DNA of 64,000 nt from Iris pallida (GCA_029216955.1 JANAVB010015601.1:1-64000), one strand, 5' to 3'. Positions 11,467-24,551 are shown, numbered from the stretch's first letter. Notes: a model not told the origin generated them from the sequence alone. Program-made: numbers and translations.

Positions 11467-11806
11467 ATGGTCCTTCCTTATTGTTCCCCATGTCGTTTCT
11501 TCAGCGGCATTGTTCCTTGTCCTGCCGATCATCAAGACGGAGCACCTCCAGTGGACCAGCAGCAACCTGGAGACCAAGCCCAGCATTCAGGAGTAGCCTC
11601 CAGAGTCATGCCTATCGGGGGTCAAGAGCCACCAGTTCAGCCCGTCCAACCTGCGGAGCCTGACAATGGAACCCTGGTGGGTCTCATCAGAGAATTGCTT
11701 GCATCTCAAAATTGTCGAGGCGATGCCCTGCACAAGATAGTACAAGATGCCATGGACAGAGTTGGTTACCAAGGGAACAACGCGGCCAACAACTTCAAGC
11801 GTCTGA
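11467..11806 (+). pseudogene. Element B gag, N-terminal part
   Basis: The open frame from ATG 11467 gives a Gln/Pro-rich start followed by LVGLIRELLASQ and a helical segment, ending NNFKRL. This is the usual N-terminus of Tekay-type Gag, just ahead of the FxG region. The reading frame is interrupted at 11806 by solo LTR E and resumes at 15532 (NPPFFDG). The true start codon is uncertain. Confidence 0.75.
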
Positions 11807-12841
11807 TGTAGCACCCAGTTTCCCAAATGAGGGTAATTTTGAAATTTCGTGTTTATAATTATTTTAATAATAATATTTAATTCATGATATGATTTTTGGT
11901 GATTTTAAATCATTTTAAAATTGTTTAAATTAATGACTTGTGGTTTTGACGTTTTGCTAGTGAAACCCTAGAGACTGTTTGACCTAGAGCCTAACCATGT
12001 GATTATGATATTTTAATGTCATTTTTGGCCTAAAAATATTTTTGCATTTAACCTCTTTGAATTATTTTGATATTATTTTATTATTTATGATATTGTTTTG
12101 GGGTTATTTGAGTCGGGTTCGAATTTCAACTCAATCCGACTTGAAACGGCGACCCGGGGGTAGTTTGACTCTAGTGGGACCCACACACTAGTTAGGCATG
12201 GCCCACATGATATTAATTTTAGTCCACATAATAGAAATATTTTAGTTAGAGGTTAGACTAATTATTATGGATAAGGTTAGTGTGTTAGAGACTTTAGAAT
12301 GACTAATTTAGCCCCAACCAATTAGCCCTTTCCTAATACTCATAGAATAAGTTAGTAGGGGCTTTTGGACTTTTTCTAATAGGACAAAACCACCTTTATG
12401 GCCAGCCACAATAAGGATAGGGTTGAGCCTCCCATTTGTCGTTATCCATCAATTTTTCTCTCTCTTGTTCTTCCCCAAATTTCTAGAGAGCAATCCCTAG
12501 CAATTTTTCCACCAAATTATTCCATTTTACCACCAAATCTTATTCTTTCCTTCTCCATACTAGCCAAGGAGGAAGCTACACAAGTTTGGGAGGATTCGGA
12601 GCTCGTTCGTGTCCTTTTGGAATCTCTACGTGTCGGTGTCGCTCCGGGAAGGCTTTTCTTCGATTCGATCTATCGGGAGGTATAAATCCCTTCTCCTTTT
12701 TATTTCCTCATGTATATAGGTCTATTTTGAACCCATAGGAATAACCCCATGGTTGTATCTCCATTTGTGTCTATTTTGTGTCCATTTGGAGGTCATAGGA
12801 GTGTCCTTTGAGTTGTGGATGTGTTCATGTTACATATATAG

Positions 12842-12880
<39 letters not shown>

Positions 12881-15526
12881 AATGAGAGTGTATCTATATT
12901 TATATATGTAATAAATGGTTCATGATGATTATATAATCAAGTTTGTGAATGTGGTTCCTCATATTATTATTGCTATTATTGTTGTGGATAATTAGGATAT
13001 ATATTGTGTATTCTTTTGGCTCAAACTATCTAAATCCGTCATGATTTTTATCCACATTTTTAATTTCAGCCCTAACTTAGAAATATCATAACTTCTAGCT
13101 CAAAGCTCGGTTTAATCTCCCATTTTTTTAAAAGAAGCGTATTGAAGTTAGCTTTCCAAAAACATATATTAATAGGCCTAATTCTTTATGTAACTTTCTG
13201 GAGAATTATTTGAGTGTCAGTTGTACGAAAGACAAACGCGTTCTCGGTGTTTTCGCGATTCCGGGAGTTTTCGGAAACGAAAACGCGATCCGTTTGAAGT
13301 TTCGGAAAGCTAACACATAGATCTATAACATACTTTAATCCTAGATTTTAATTCATGCTGAGATGGTACAGTATTGATTATTAGTAGGAGTTACTATTCG
13401 GCATATGCATTTTGTGCACCCTTGTGTGTAATATAATGTTCTATTTGATTTTAACCCATGTTAATGTATATAAATTATGTAACTAAATAGTGAATACAAG
13501 CATGAGTAAATGGTTAAATAAATGATGTATGAGGTGTAAGTATTCTATCTAATGTAAGCATGTATAAGTATGGCTTGTAATGAATATGTAGGTTCCATAG
13601 TATGTAATGTATGGTGCATATAGTAGTGCAAGAGAATAAATGATTGATGAATGAATGCAAGCATGAATGTAATATAATAATAGATGTAATGTATGCAATA
13701 TACAAGTTAATGAGATGTAATGTTCTATGTTAACACAAATCCTATATTACCTCATGTACCCCCTTACACTATGTTGACACTATCACACTTGACACATTGT
13801 TCACTTACACTTTGACACTCTTTGATATGTATACACTATGTATGCCCATTTAACCCTCACTTGCCCCTTTGCCATGTTCACATACACACACATAGCCTCT
13901 TAAATAAGTATTTATGAATATAGTTAACTTAGCTATGTATGTATATTATATATATGTTAGCATATTGTGTTGTAATATATAAGTTTATATAACCATTTAA
14001 AATGCCATGATTATAGACCTAATGTTGAATACCAATATATGCATGTGTATATATGTGTAGACATATATAGCTTAAAGTAATAGATTACCTAGTGTATATC
14101 CAATGTGAATTCTTGCCTATTTGAGTATTGAATAATTGCATGCTATATAGAGTCGGGTGTATGTTGGCTTGTATAGCCTTGTATTGATGTGTGCTTGCTA
14201 GGATAGTCTTGGTTAGGCCTAGTAAGACTTGCTGGGTTAGGACATGACCTAGTTTGACCTAATTTGACTAGTGCAGTTGACCAGAGTTGACCAAGAGTTG
14301 ACTTTGGCCTAGTTTGACCTAGATTCATGTAGAATATATTGTAGTACTTTATATTACCCTTCTGGACATGTTGTGACTTGTGCTGTTCTAATTAGGATCC
14401 AGACACCCTCTCCTCGGACAGTATCTTTACCTTTGACATTCAGATATCAGGCGAGTACATTCTCTGATCATTTCATATCCTGTTTAGAATTATTTTCTGC
14501 AGTAGATTACTTTACTTGTACTGTCACGACGGTCACACGGATTGGTATTATATGGATCCTTTCTTGAGATGTTATCCTTAGGGAGCATCGGGTACTACGT
14601 GTTCTGTGCGTTTCACTTACATGGCGTATCACTATGCTTCTTGGTTCACTTGATTACTTGTGACATGTACCCTCATGATCACAGAGTCTCTTGAATCTTA
14701 CACAGTTGGGTAACCCCCAGACTCCCCATTTATGGGACATCCATGTATCACCCTTCGGGGGCCGTGCATGGAATCATATAACATAACCTGGCTGGATCCT
14801 TGTGTATTGATTGGGGGTACGGGGGAGTAGAAGTGGACATGTGAATAATACACCAGTAGTATCTTCATTGAATCATTTCGTAGTGTCTTCATTGAATCAT
14901 CCCAGGCCATTTACATGTTCATGTTGTACTCTGACTCACTAGTCACTGCTAGTTCTCTATGTATAGTAGATATTTCTATTACAGTTCTCTCTCTATTTTA
15001 TACTGCATTTCTTTCAGTACCTGTATCTTACTTTACTGCATGATTATATTTTCTAACCTGCTATGATCTGTTGAGATGTACTGTACTCGCTCCAGTCCTG
15101 ACTGGACCTGTTGATAAATTTTACAGATAGCCTGGAGGTTGCCTGCTAGCCAAGAGGAGACAGTAGAGGTTGCATAGATAGCTAGGGTTTTTGTTTATAG
15201 TTTATTTTCAGTCATCTTGAGTTGTATTTATGGATTACTGTATTTGGGTTTTGAGATATATTCTGAGTTTGTATCTTAGACACTTATACTTCTATCTGTT
15301 GTATCTCTTTTCGATTTCATGTTTTATCTATCTTCCTTTATGTTCTACCTTAGATGTGATCGAGTTTACATTCTGCTATGTCACCCCCATTCGGGGAGTA
15401 TAAACTGTTTAGTCTTATACTGTTAAATACATTGAGACCTAGGACAGCGTTCTACCGCCGACACTGCGGCGTAGGCTGGACGTTGTTACGTTCTCGTGCC
15501 CTAACTCTAGGGTGCGGGTCGTGACA
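11807..15526 (+). mobile_element. Solo LTR E
   Basis: 3,720 bp starting TGTAGCACCC and ending GGGTCGTGACA, flanked by the perfect target duplication TCTGA (11802-11806 and 15527-15531). No internal region or second LTR is present, so it is a solo LTR left by recombination between the two LTRs of an element inserted in B's gag. It is related to the F LTR in reverse orientation: the 14120-14340 block with AGTTGACC-like repeats and the 3' end with a CGCCG/CGGCG stem at 15456-15471. It contains a (TA)n run at about 12845-12879. There is no coding evidence in the whole 3.7 kb. Confidence 0.93.
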
Positions 15527-16195
15527 TCTGAACCCTCCTTTCTTTGACGGCACTGAAGATGCTATTGCTGCTGATGCATGGCTTCAGGACACAGAGGTTA
15601 TCCTGGAAGCAGCTAGGATTCCTGAGAATGAGAAGGTGGCCGTGTCAAGCTATGGCCTTGTCCGTGGAGGAAGAGTTAGCTTCAGGTGAGGTGGTGGCGG
15701 GTACCATTCTCGTCAACTCTTTTCCAGCATCAGTATTATTTGATTCGGGTGCATCGCATTCATTTATGTCTGCACGATTTGCTACACGAATAGGACTGGA
15801 GCCCGAGTCATTATCAGTAAGGCTCAATATACTTACTGGTAACGGTCTCGTAGGAGTAGATAGAGTATTTTCCTCGTGTCGAATCATAGTTAGCGGTAGA
15901 GAGTTTCCCGCTAGGTTGATAGAATTTTTGATGGCCGATTATGATGTGGTCCTAGGAATGGATTGGTTGAAGGAGCAATACGCAAGAATAGACTGCCATA
16001 TTGGCAGGATTATTTTTGGTATTCCAGGTGAACCGGAGTTTTCATTTTTCAGAGGCGAAGTAGAACCTTCTCCTCTAGTATTACGGATGGCAGTAGCAGT
16101 GGCAGTTCAGTTTCCCAGAGTCGTGGACGAGTTTTTAGATGTGTTCCCCGAAGAGCTTCCAGGCATGCCCCCAGAGAGAGAGATAGAGTTCACTA
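15527..16195 (+). pseudogene. Element B gag remnant fused to protease
   Basis: After E, Gag continues (FFDGTEDAIAADAWL...ENEKVAVSSY) to about 15645. It then jumps straight into the protease region in another frame (ALSVEEELASGEVVAGTILVN). The Gag core, both zinc knuckles and the linker are therefore deleted. The protease itself is intact at its active site (LFDSGASHSF) and runs to VVLGMDWLKEQYARIDCH. It cleaves the polyprotein in autonomous elements. At about 16194 a single-base frameshift breaks the link to the reverse transcriptase. Confidence 0.85.
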
Positions 16196-17977
16196 TTGTT
16201 TGCTTCCTGGAATGGAACCGGTGTCAGGGGGAGTCTACAGGATGGCACCTTCAGAGTTAGAGATTTGTACAAGATGATTGAGGAACTCAGAACCAAGGGA
16301 TTCATTCGTGCTAGTGGATCACCTTGGGGAGCCCCGATACTTCTTGTAAAAAGAAGGATGGTATGTCAAGATTATGTGTTGATTATCGTACCTTGAACTC
16401 TGTAACAGTCAAGAACAGATATCCTCTACCAAGGATAGATGATTTATTTGATCAACTCAGAGGAGCGACAGTATTCTCGAAGATTGACTTACGGTCAGAA
16501 AACCATCAGATCATAGTTAGAGAACAAGACGCCCCGAAGACAGCATTCAGATCCAGATATGGGCATTGGGAGTTTCTTGTTATGCCATTTGGAGCGACCA
16601 ATACGCCAGCCGTATTCATGGACCTCATGAATCGTATCTTCATGCCCTATTTGGACCAGTTTGTGATAGTGTTTATAGATGACATCTTAGTTTATAGCAA
16701 GAATGAGGCAGATCATGAGCAGCATCTTCGTGTAGTTCTTCAGATTCTCAGAGAGCACCAATTGTACGCAAAGTTTAGTAAGTGCGAGTTTTGGCTAGAT
16801 CGTATCTCGTACATAGGTCACATTATCACCCGAGGTGGAGTGGAAGTGGACCACCATAAGATAGTGGCTATAGAGTCATGGCCCGTTCCCAGTACCGTCG
16901 CAGAAGTTCGGAGTTTCCTAGGATTGGCTGGCTATTACCGGCAGTTTATCTCAGACTTCGCTCGAATTTCAGCACCACTGACGCAGTTGACCCGCAAGGA
17001 TGTGCAGTTTGCTTGGACATCAGAGTGTCAGAGTTCATTTGAGAAGTTGAAGCAGAGATTGATGACGGCTCCCATTCTCATGCTTCCAGATGGGACTGGA
17101 GGATTTTCCGTTTATTGTGATGCTTCTGGAAGAGGATTGGGATGTGTCTTGATGCAGCATGGTAAGGTAGTAGCTTATGCATCACATCAGCTTCGTGATC
17201 ATGAGAGAAATTACCCAACCCATGACTTGGAGTTAGCAGTGGTGGTTTTCGCACTTAAGCTTTTGAGGCATTATTTATATGGAGATCGGGTGGAGATTTT
17301 CACCGACCACAAGAGTCTGAAGTATGTGTTTACCCAGAAGGATCTTAACATGTGTCAGAGAAGATGGCTAGAACTACTTGTCGATTATGACATCAACTTA
17401 AAGTATCATCCTGGGAAGGCCAACGTAGTAGCAGATACATTGAGCAGGAGAGCTGGAGTTTATTTCCTAATAGCACAGCCAGAGTTATTAGCAGATCTTC
17501 AGAAGATGGGTATTGAGATAGTTCTCCCTACCAATGTGGCATTGATGGCCAGCATGCAAGTTCAGTCCAGTATAGTTGAGAGGATTAAGATGGCACAATC
17601 AGCGGATTCTAAGCTTCAGCGGCTTAGGGCAGAATGTGTCGCAGGACGGAGAGCAGAGTTATGTATTCATGAGGACAGTACACTTCGACATGGGAGGCAT
17701 CTTTGTGTACCCAGTGGTGATATCAGACAGAAGATCATGGCAGAGGCTCACAGTTCTCAGTATTCAATTCATCCCGGTGGTACGAAGATGTACCGAGACA
17801 TCCGTCAGCATTTCTGGTGGAATGGCATAAAGAGGGAGATAGTCCGGTTTGTCTCTCGTTGTTTAATTTGTCAACAAGTTAAGACTGAACATCAGAGACC
17901 AGCTGGACTTCTTCAACCTTTACCTATCCCAGAATAGAAATGGCAGCACATTACCATAGATTTTGTAACTGGGTTAC
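16196..17977 (+). pseudogene. Element B RT, RNase H and integrase N-terminus
   Basis: The start of the RT ([22 protein letters not shown]) is in the frame beginning 16196. A further frameshift near 16350 leads to a long frame from 16324. RT motifs are LCVDYRTLN, the active site FIDD at 16672-16683, and the thumb [11 protein letters not shown]. RNase H follows ([43 protein letters not shown]), then the HHCC zinc finger of integrase (CLICQQVK). A TAG at 17935-17937 falls where related elements have Trp. The frame is cut at 17977 by element A and continues in phase at 50752. Confidence 0.93.
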
Positions 17978-19915
17978 TGTAATACCCCAGTCCCAAAATA
18001 CGTAGGACTAGGAACGTAGACATGCCAGCCGTATAATAAATATACATAAGCTATAAAATGCAGTAGAACTATAACTAATCTCATCCACATAAAATAAATG
18101 AATAAAAGATATCATATAATCAACTATGAAATTGTCATTTGGTACGTGTAGTTGGACGAAGACAAATCCACTACCAACTATGAAAAGAATACATAACAAA
18201 GAAAGATTTTGGCGAGCAAAGCGAAGACGATCCAAGTGCAATCATTCTCGAAGAAATAGCGATAAACACGGCTAGAGCTAAAGCACCTACGAAAGACAAT
18301 AGCACACAACTGACGAGATAACCAGGTCCTCAGAGGGACATAACAAGACACATAATATCATGTCATATAAACTGATTAAATATTGCTCAAATAAATAAGT
18401 CAATTGAATTATAATATGGTCCAATACACACCTATTGAACGAGCTTACCATCCTCCCAACCAAACAAGGACAGGAGATGGTAAACTAATTCACGGTGACG
18501 TATCTTCCCATGCCATAAATCCAATATGGTATTCGGACCCCAACAAGGTTCAATACCTTCTCATCGAAGTAGTAAGTCACACCTACAACCAAATAAGGAC
18601 AAGATGTGACGAACTAATCCGCGACAAGTTATTGTTCCAAGCCACGGTCAGATACAAGTACCCAAACCAAAAGTACTCGTACCTAACGGATAAAGGTGCC
18701 TAACCGTTCTAAGTGAAATGTAGTTAAGAACAATCCTTCCTACGCATGGGCCCTGGCTAAATAGGATCTGCATAGTCCCCTCCTTGGGGCACCAGAGGCC
18801 ACATCAGTAAGAGCATAACGTTCCGCAGAACGCCAGTGGCCGTCAGTAATCATGGGTCATCAACCCCGTATCTCCAGCGGAGAGTTCGGGTCATAAGAGA
18901 AGTGCATCGAAGCCCATACGCTAAGGAATTGTCCTTCCCGTCCAATGCCTACTATGTCGTATCCACAACATTAACCTCTATAACCGCTAAGTCAACTAGC
19001 ATGCAATTCTATTAGCGGTTATTCCTATCGCACGGCTTGTACGTACTGGTGGCCAGCCAATCACGCACTTCGATGTTCTACATGCTACACACAACTTCGT
19101 GGTACAACGTGTCAAGGCCATGAATGCAACACATAAGGTAGTCCCTTAAATCTAGGTTTAATGTGTAAGAAAAATAATACATAGCAGGAAATATAAATGA
19201 ACATTAAGTTCTAACAGGTTATGCCATGTATCATAGTTTATTTTGCATAAAAAATAAATAATGCATGAAATATGAGCTAAAATAAATAACAGCAAATGGC
19301 AAGGTATCTTGCCTAGTAGTACGCCTGGTGTACTGCAATGATTACTGTGGCATGAACTGCGACTTCGATGTAACAACTACACAAAGGGACCTCTGGTGGT
19401 GGCACGGACAGTTCCATTGGGTCCAAAATGGTCAACTTGGTTAGGGTGGACATAAAGTAGTCTAGAATTGGCGAGGGAATAGGAAGGATGGGATTAGTCT
19501 CGGACAAAAGGATAATTAAAGGAATTCGATAAATAATATAATATGATTTTAGAAAATATTTATAATAGTAAAAAAATAATGTTAGAAATATATATATGTA
19601 TATAATAAAAATTTCTAAGGCTAGGACTAAACTTTTGAAAATAGGGCCAAGCCCCAATGTGATATTTTCATTGCAAAATAACCTTTTTTAGGAAATTATT
19701 TAATATGTATATTTATATTACAAGATAATAATAATAACTGCATATAATAATCTTTGGACATAGTAATAGTAATTACTTATCTTAACACAACAAAATACAT
19801 AAATATATATACTAGCAATAATACCACTGAAATAAAAATATTTAGTACTATAATGTCATCAGTAGGATATTTTCATATACGAATTAAATATAAACAAAAA
19901 AATAGAAAAAGGATA

Positions 19916-19986
19916 TAATAATAATAATAATAAAAATAGAATATTAATATTATTAATAATAATAATAATAATAGTAATAATAATAG
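19916..19986. repeat. (ATA)n microsatellite in A 3' LTR
   Basis: Interrupted ATA/TAA trinucleotide run. The equivalents are 48496-48570 in the other A LTR and the TTA runs of G (57968-58065 and 62783-62890), so it is an ancestral part of this LTR family. Confidence 0.9.
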
Positions 19987-20059
19987 TGATTTAGGCAATT
20001 AAATGAAACACAACAACAGTAACAACAACAAAAATATAAAAATAAAAAATAATCAAATG

Positions 20060-20820
20060 AGCCCATTACTCAAAGAGGGGGGCTGGAAAGAACGAAGGAG
20101 AGAGAGAGAGAGAGAGAGGAAAGAAATGGACGAGCGGTGGAGGGGTGCGTCGGCGCCGGGCGGCAAGGGTTGCGGAGGAGAGAGGGAAGAAATCAGGGAG
20201 ATGGAAGGATCGGTGTTCGGCTGTTCGGCGGACGGAGCGCGCGCAAGCGGCGGAGCAGCGGGTCTCAGCGTTGGCCACGGAGGGAGGCGGTTTGCCGGAA
20301 CGGCGGCCGGAGTAAGGAACGGGGGACGGTCGCGCGCACGGTCGGGGTTGCACGCGCGAAGAGGAGAGGAAGAAGGGGGTTCGGCTGGGCACGGTGGCGG
20401 ATCGGAGCTGCGGGTGTCGGCGCCGGGGTGGTTCGTCGGCGGCGGTGGAAAGGGCCACGGGGGAAGAGAACTCAGGAGAGAGTTTCAGGTGGTGCGGCGA
20501 GCTTCGGCGGCTGCACGGATCGGCGAGGAGGGTTTTCGGTTGGGGCTCGTCGGCGGCGGCCCATGGGGAGGCGCTAGCGGTGAGAAAAAAGGCACGGAGG
20601 AGGAGATCGGCCACGCGGAGGGGTTTTCGTGTGGCCTGCTCCGGCGCGCGGGGTGGTGCGCTTGCGGAGGATGAGGCGGAGGCGCATAGAGGCACGTCGG
20701 CCGATGGCGAACTGGTCTCGGCGATGCAGACGCCGATCGTGCGGCCATGGCTTGGAGGCGGAGCGCCGTTCGCAGACCTATTGGCAGCAGGGCTCGCGGC
20801 GAGGTAGGTTTTTCTTTGTT
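20060..20820 (-). other. GC-rich, CpG-dense leader island in A 3' LTR
   Basis: A sharp change to GC-rich sequence downstream of the TATA box, in a surrounding AT-rich LTR. Overlapping open frames on both strands (up to about 220 codons) come from high GC and lack of stops. None has a recognisable domain. The same island is at about 48660-49480 in the other A LTR. Confidence 0.6.
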
Positions 20821-21437
20821 GTGTTTGGGATTTTGGTGGGGTGGCGCTAGTTCTGGTGATGTCAGTGATGGTGTTTGGCCGAGAGTCCAGGAGGGTTGGT
20901 AGCGGGTGTTGAATTTAGAGGTGGCGGATCGCGGTTGTATTATCGGAGTACAGGGTAGTGGGGGTGTTGGTCACCTAGGCGGAGGTGGTCGTGACGGGAG
21001 TACGGTGGAGATGGGGTCCAGGCTGTGGCCGTGGTGGTTGGGGTCGATTGCCTGGGATATCGTTGGTGGTGATGCTGGTGTAGGCTGACGGGGGTTTGGA
21101 GGAGATGACAGGGATGAAGTGGCTGCGGCTGTTGGTGGTGGTCGTGCTTGGTGTGTTGCCAAGGCGGCTGTTACGGTGGTATAGGGGTTTGTGATGGATG
21201 CGGTGGTCGAAAAAGTTAGGTTTATGGTTTTGATTGTATCGAGTCGAGGTTGTGTCCTGCGAGACATGGATTTAGATGTCCGGGTGTGTCGGACGGAAGA
21301 GTCATATGTATATGTAAAGGAAGATAAGTAGTTGATGGGACACGGACACGGTCATGGACACGATGCACTCACTTTTGGTTGTGGAGAATTTTGTAGAGAA
21401 TTAGCTTGTGGAAAAAAATAATGGATGAGTACCTGCC

Positions 21438-21445
21438 TATTTATA
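21438..21445 (-). promoter_or_regulatory. TATA box, A 3' LTR
   Basis: TATAAATA on the minus strand within CCTATAAATAGGCAGGTAC, the same context as in G (56931-56938). The sister site in the 5' LTR is 50100-50107. Confidence 0.7.
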
Positions 21446-22087
21446 GGATGTGGGAATTCCCAATTGGATAGGATTAGGAAAAGATTTAAAATCCCCTTTA
21501 AATAAATTTAAAATAAATGAATCCAATCTAAATACAAATCCAAATTAAATCTAATTAAATTCTTTTAGTTTAAAATAAAATCAATTTCAAATATAGATAT
21601 TAGTTTACTATTTAAATGTATCCATGGAATCAAATCAAAATTTAAATTGTCACAAATATTTCAAAAATATATTTTCCAAAAATGCTAGTAATAATAATTT
21701 CAAAAATTACACTATTTATTTAAAAATAAGGTAATAAATAATTTTGATATATGTATGCACAAATAATATTTACATAAATATATTTTCCTAGTATACAATA
21801 AAAATATTATTTATTATTTGAAGGGCCTTAAAAATGAAAAGAACAAACTTAGCAATTTTTGTATGATAGCAAAGTATTTATTATATAAATTATTTTGAAC
21901 TATAAAAATTAAAATTAAAATATTTTTCTAAAAATACGTACGCTCGTCCATATTCGTACTCGACGAGCAATTACGAAATACGTCGCTTGCGCACAACGTA
22001 CAATAAGATTACGCGACGTACAATACAAAAATTTTAAATCAGTACCAAAATCGATAAAAATTATAATAGAAATTTAGGGGTTTTACA

Positions 22088-22408
22088 TCCTACCCAACTT
22101 AAAAGAATTTCGTCCTCGAAATTAATAATTCGTAGGGGGGTGAGAAGACACAAGGGGGTATCGATAGGAAACAATCTATAACAAATCATGGCGTAAGAAT
22201 TCACGATCTAGATCATAGAAAAATAATACGGTATGGTCACGGGTAATGAATGAGGGTCACGATTAAGAGAACGAAATAGATTCACTTAAATTAAGCGATT
22301 AGAGGGTCTTGATAGGGCCGAGTAGTTTGGGATGAAGATATAGCAACATCGAGTGAGAATGGCCATAGCCGATGGGAAGGTTAGAGGAAGTTCTAGTATG
22401 ACGCCTTC
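22088..22408 (-). other. Element A internal 3' end with polypurine region
   Basis: Next to the LTR, on the minus strand, is AAGTTGGGTAGGA (22088-22100), preceded by TTTCGAGGACGAAATTCTTT. This is the standard tail of these gypsy-type elements. The remaining 280 bp up to element D show nothing recognisable. Confidence 0.75.
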
Positions 22409-22891
22409 TGTCACGACCCGCACCCGTTTTTTTTTTAAACGGATACGAGACGTGTCCAAGCCAGCCTACGCCGCAGTGTCGGCGGTAGAACGCTGTCACG
22501 GCCATGAAGATCAAAATCACAAATAATCCAATGCTCATTCACAGAAACTAATTTAACTTACAATGATCACAAGTTTTACATTTGTAGAAGAATATAAACT
22601 TGTACAATTCAATGAATGACTACAACTCAACTATCTAGCTAGTCTCTAGGCTTTGTCCGTAAGTATTCCCGTCACTCCCCAAGCTAAGTGAATCCGCGGC
22701 TAACCTAAAAATGTTGGTTTCCAGTCAGGAATGGAACGAGCACAATTCACTGAATGCAATCTCAATAAAGAAAATGACTATAAAACAAAGGTTAGACATC
22801 AATCATGAGTTTTGAAAATAAACAGTAAAGCCGTAAGAATAGACAGAAAATCAATAATAACTAAATAGACACATATACTTTCCCCACTGTT

Positions 22892-23218
22892 AGAAGTACC
22901 TTTGATATGTGATCGGTCTCGGAACAATTATGCGACACGGTCTACACGGTCTAAAGTTACACGGTCTACAGTTACACGGTCTACAGAAAATATTGCAATA
23001 AAGAAACACTGTCTACAAAATAATAATCACGATCTACACAGTTTAAATGCAGTAATAATCCCGGTCTACACTGCCTACTTTGCAATAAATAAATCACTGT
23101 CTACACTGTCTACAAGAAATAAATAAATCACTGTCTACACGGTCTACAAAAAATAAATACAACACGGTCTACACGGTCTACACGGTCTAAGGTCAGATCA
23201 CACATCGTTGGTACTTCT
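22892..23218. repeat. Inverted-repeat-bounded array of ACGGTCTAC motifs (D 3' LTR)
   Basis: 23-nt arms (22892-22914 and 23196-23218) are imperfect inverted repeats with about 19 matches, including a perfect AGAAGTACC/GGTACTTCT end. Between them are about 15 copies of ACGGTCTAC or ACTGTCTAC. The partner LTR has the same module at 30585-30917. It resembles a small foldback element or a protein-binding array; no target duplication was found. Confidence 0.75.
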
Positions 23219-24511
23219 CATTCCCGACTCAACAATTTATAATAGAAAATAATCACATAACCAATGGCCAATCAATGAAATATAGTAAAAATCAATATCG
23301 AAATGCAGACAATAAACTGTACTCGCTTGTGGTCCTTTACTGGTGAAACCGACAATCTGAACTACTCAATGTGCCACTATAGTCAAAACCCGTACAACAG
23401 TCCCCGGAAGCTGAAATAAACAACACCAATGATCTCAGAATAGTCCAATTAGCTAGGATTGCCTATCCTTACGTCCAATTCTGGACACAGGGGCAAAACG
23501 ATAATTTCGGATCAAAACGATGTCCGCCGTTGGACCCGCTTTGCACCGAAAAGTGTGCCAGAGTCAACGGTCTCTAAAGTCGTTAAACTACATGTCTACG
23601 GATCCAGTTTTCCGATACGAACCCAACCGTATGTTCAGAGTTGGATTCCGGCGGGCCGTGCACAAAATCGCCCGTTAAGTGGAACCGTAGGGCCCGCAAA
23701 ACGGTGATTTTATCAACTGTCTCAGAATCGGACCAAACTTGGCATGCAGGACCAGAAAAATGATACGGTCCTGTTGGTGCAAGTTTCATCACGATCTGAC
23801 GAGCGTGCACAAAGTAATTGAGAAATTTGCAAAGTGCACGATACGGGGAATTTTGACGGATACGCATCAAATTCGTCGCGCACACGCGTCCAATTTGAAT
23901 TTCGTCAAAGCCCACACGACCACGAAACCGTTATGCAGCTTTCGATGCTTTCGGTTCGCAACCACGTCGTCCGGATTGGCGTGACGCACGTCGTGTGGAT
24001 GAATTTCAATGTTTTGAAAACAGATTTTTGGGAAACTTGGGATTCGATTTCTCGACGCGTAGTCGATGAATTCAAATTCCGCAAGAAGGGTGATGAAGAC
24101 CTATATGTTGTCTAAAAGTCTCTTCAAATAGTTTTTCTAATATGGGACTGGATTGATCGAAAACGATCCTCGAAGGTGGGTGATTGGACTGCTTTCGGTC
24201 CTGTTTTCGAACAGGTTTTTCATCGATTTTTTGACTCAGTTTGTGATGCGTGTGGTGCAAGGTATATCGTGCTAATCGAATCGAAATGGAGGGGATTAGG
24301 TTGGGTATTTACCTGAGCAATTCGTTCGTGAAACGAACGATCGAGGCGGGAGATACGTCGGCTCGAAGTTGGGGTCGGCAGTGGCTGTTGCTGCCATCTC
24401 TTTCAGTGGTTCGCGCGCTCGGCCACGCTGCCGGCGACCGGCGATGACCCAGGGCCGCGCGCGCGCGGGGGTGCGCCCTCGTGTGGGGGTCGGCGGGACA
24501 CTGGATTTGGG

Positions 24512-24551
24512 TTAGGGTTTTACGTTCTCTCGACTACTCTCGATATATAAA
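24512..24551 (-). promoter_or_regulatory. D 3' LTR promoter: TATA box and telo-box
   Basis: On the minus strand TTTATATA (24551-24544) is followed 24-32 nt downstream by AAACCCTAA (24520-24512), the plant telo-box usually placed near transcription starts. The same arrangement is at 32212-32251. Confidence 0.55.

Larger units (their letters stand above)
17978..22087 (-). repeat. 3' LTR of element A
   Basis: 4,110 bp; its + strand starts TGTAATACCCCAGTCCC and ends GGGGTTTTACA. Read in element sense it contains a TATA box (21438-21445), then a GC-rich leader (about 20820-20060), CT-rich sequence, a TTA microsatellite and AT-rich DNA. The pair is 35857-37341 plus 48076-50746. No protein family is recognised in either strand. 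Confidence 0.93.

Noticed and set aside
18404..18703. 99-codon frame conserved at 36283-36582
   Set aside because: Both copies are the same place in the two A LTRs; conservation follows from LTR duplication and no domain is seen.
20003..20807. Gly/Arg-rich frames of up to 223 codons on both strands
   Set aside because: GC-rich LTR island with overlapping frames on both strands; differs by indels in the partner LTR.
22934..23191. ACGGTCTAC array as CRISPR or centromeric satellite
   Set aside because: Motif is 9 bp, spacing irregular, and it lies wholly within an LTR.
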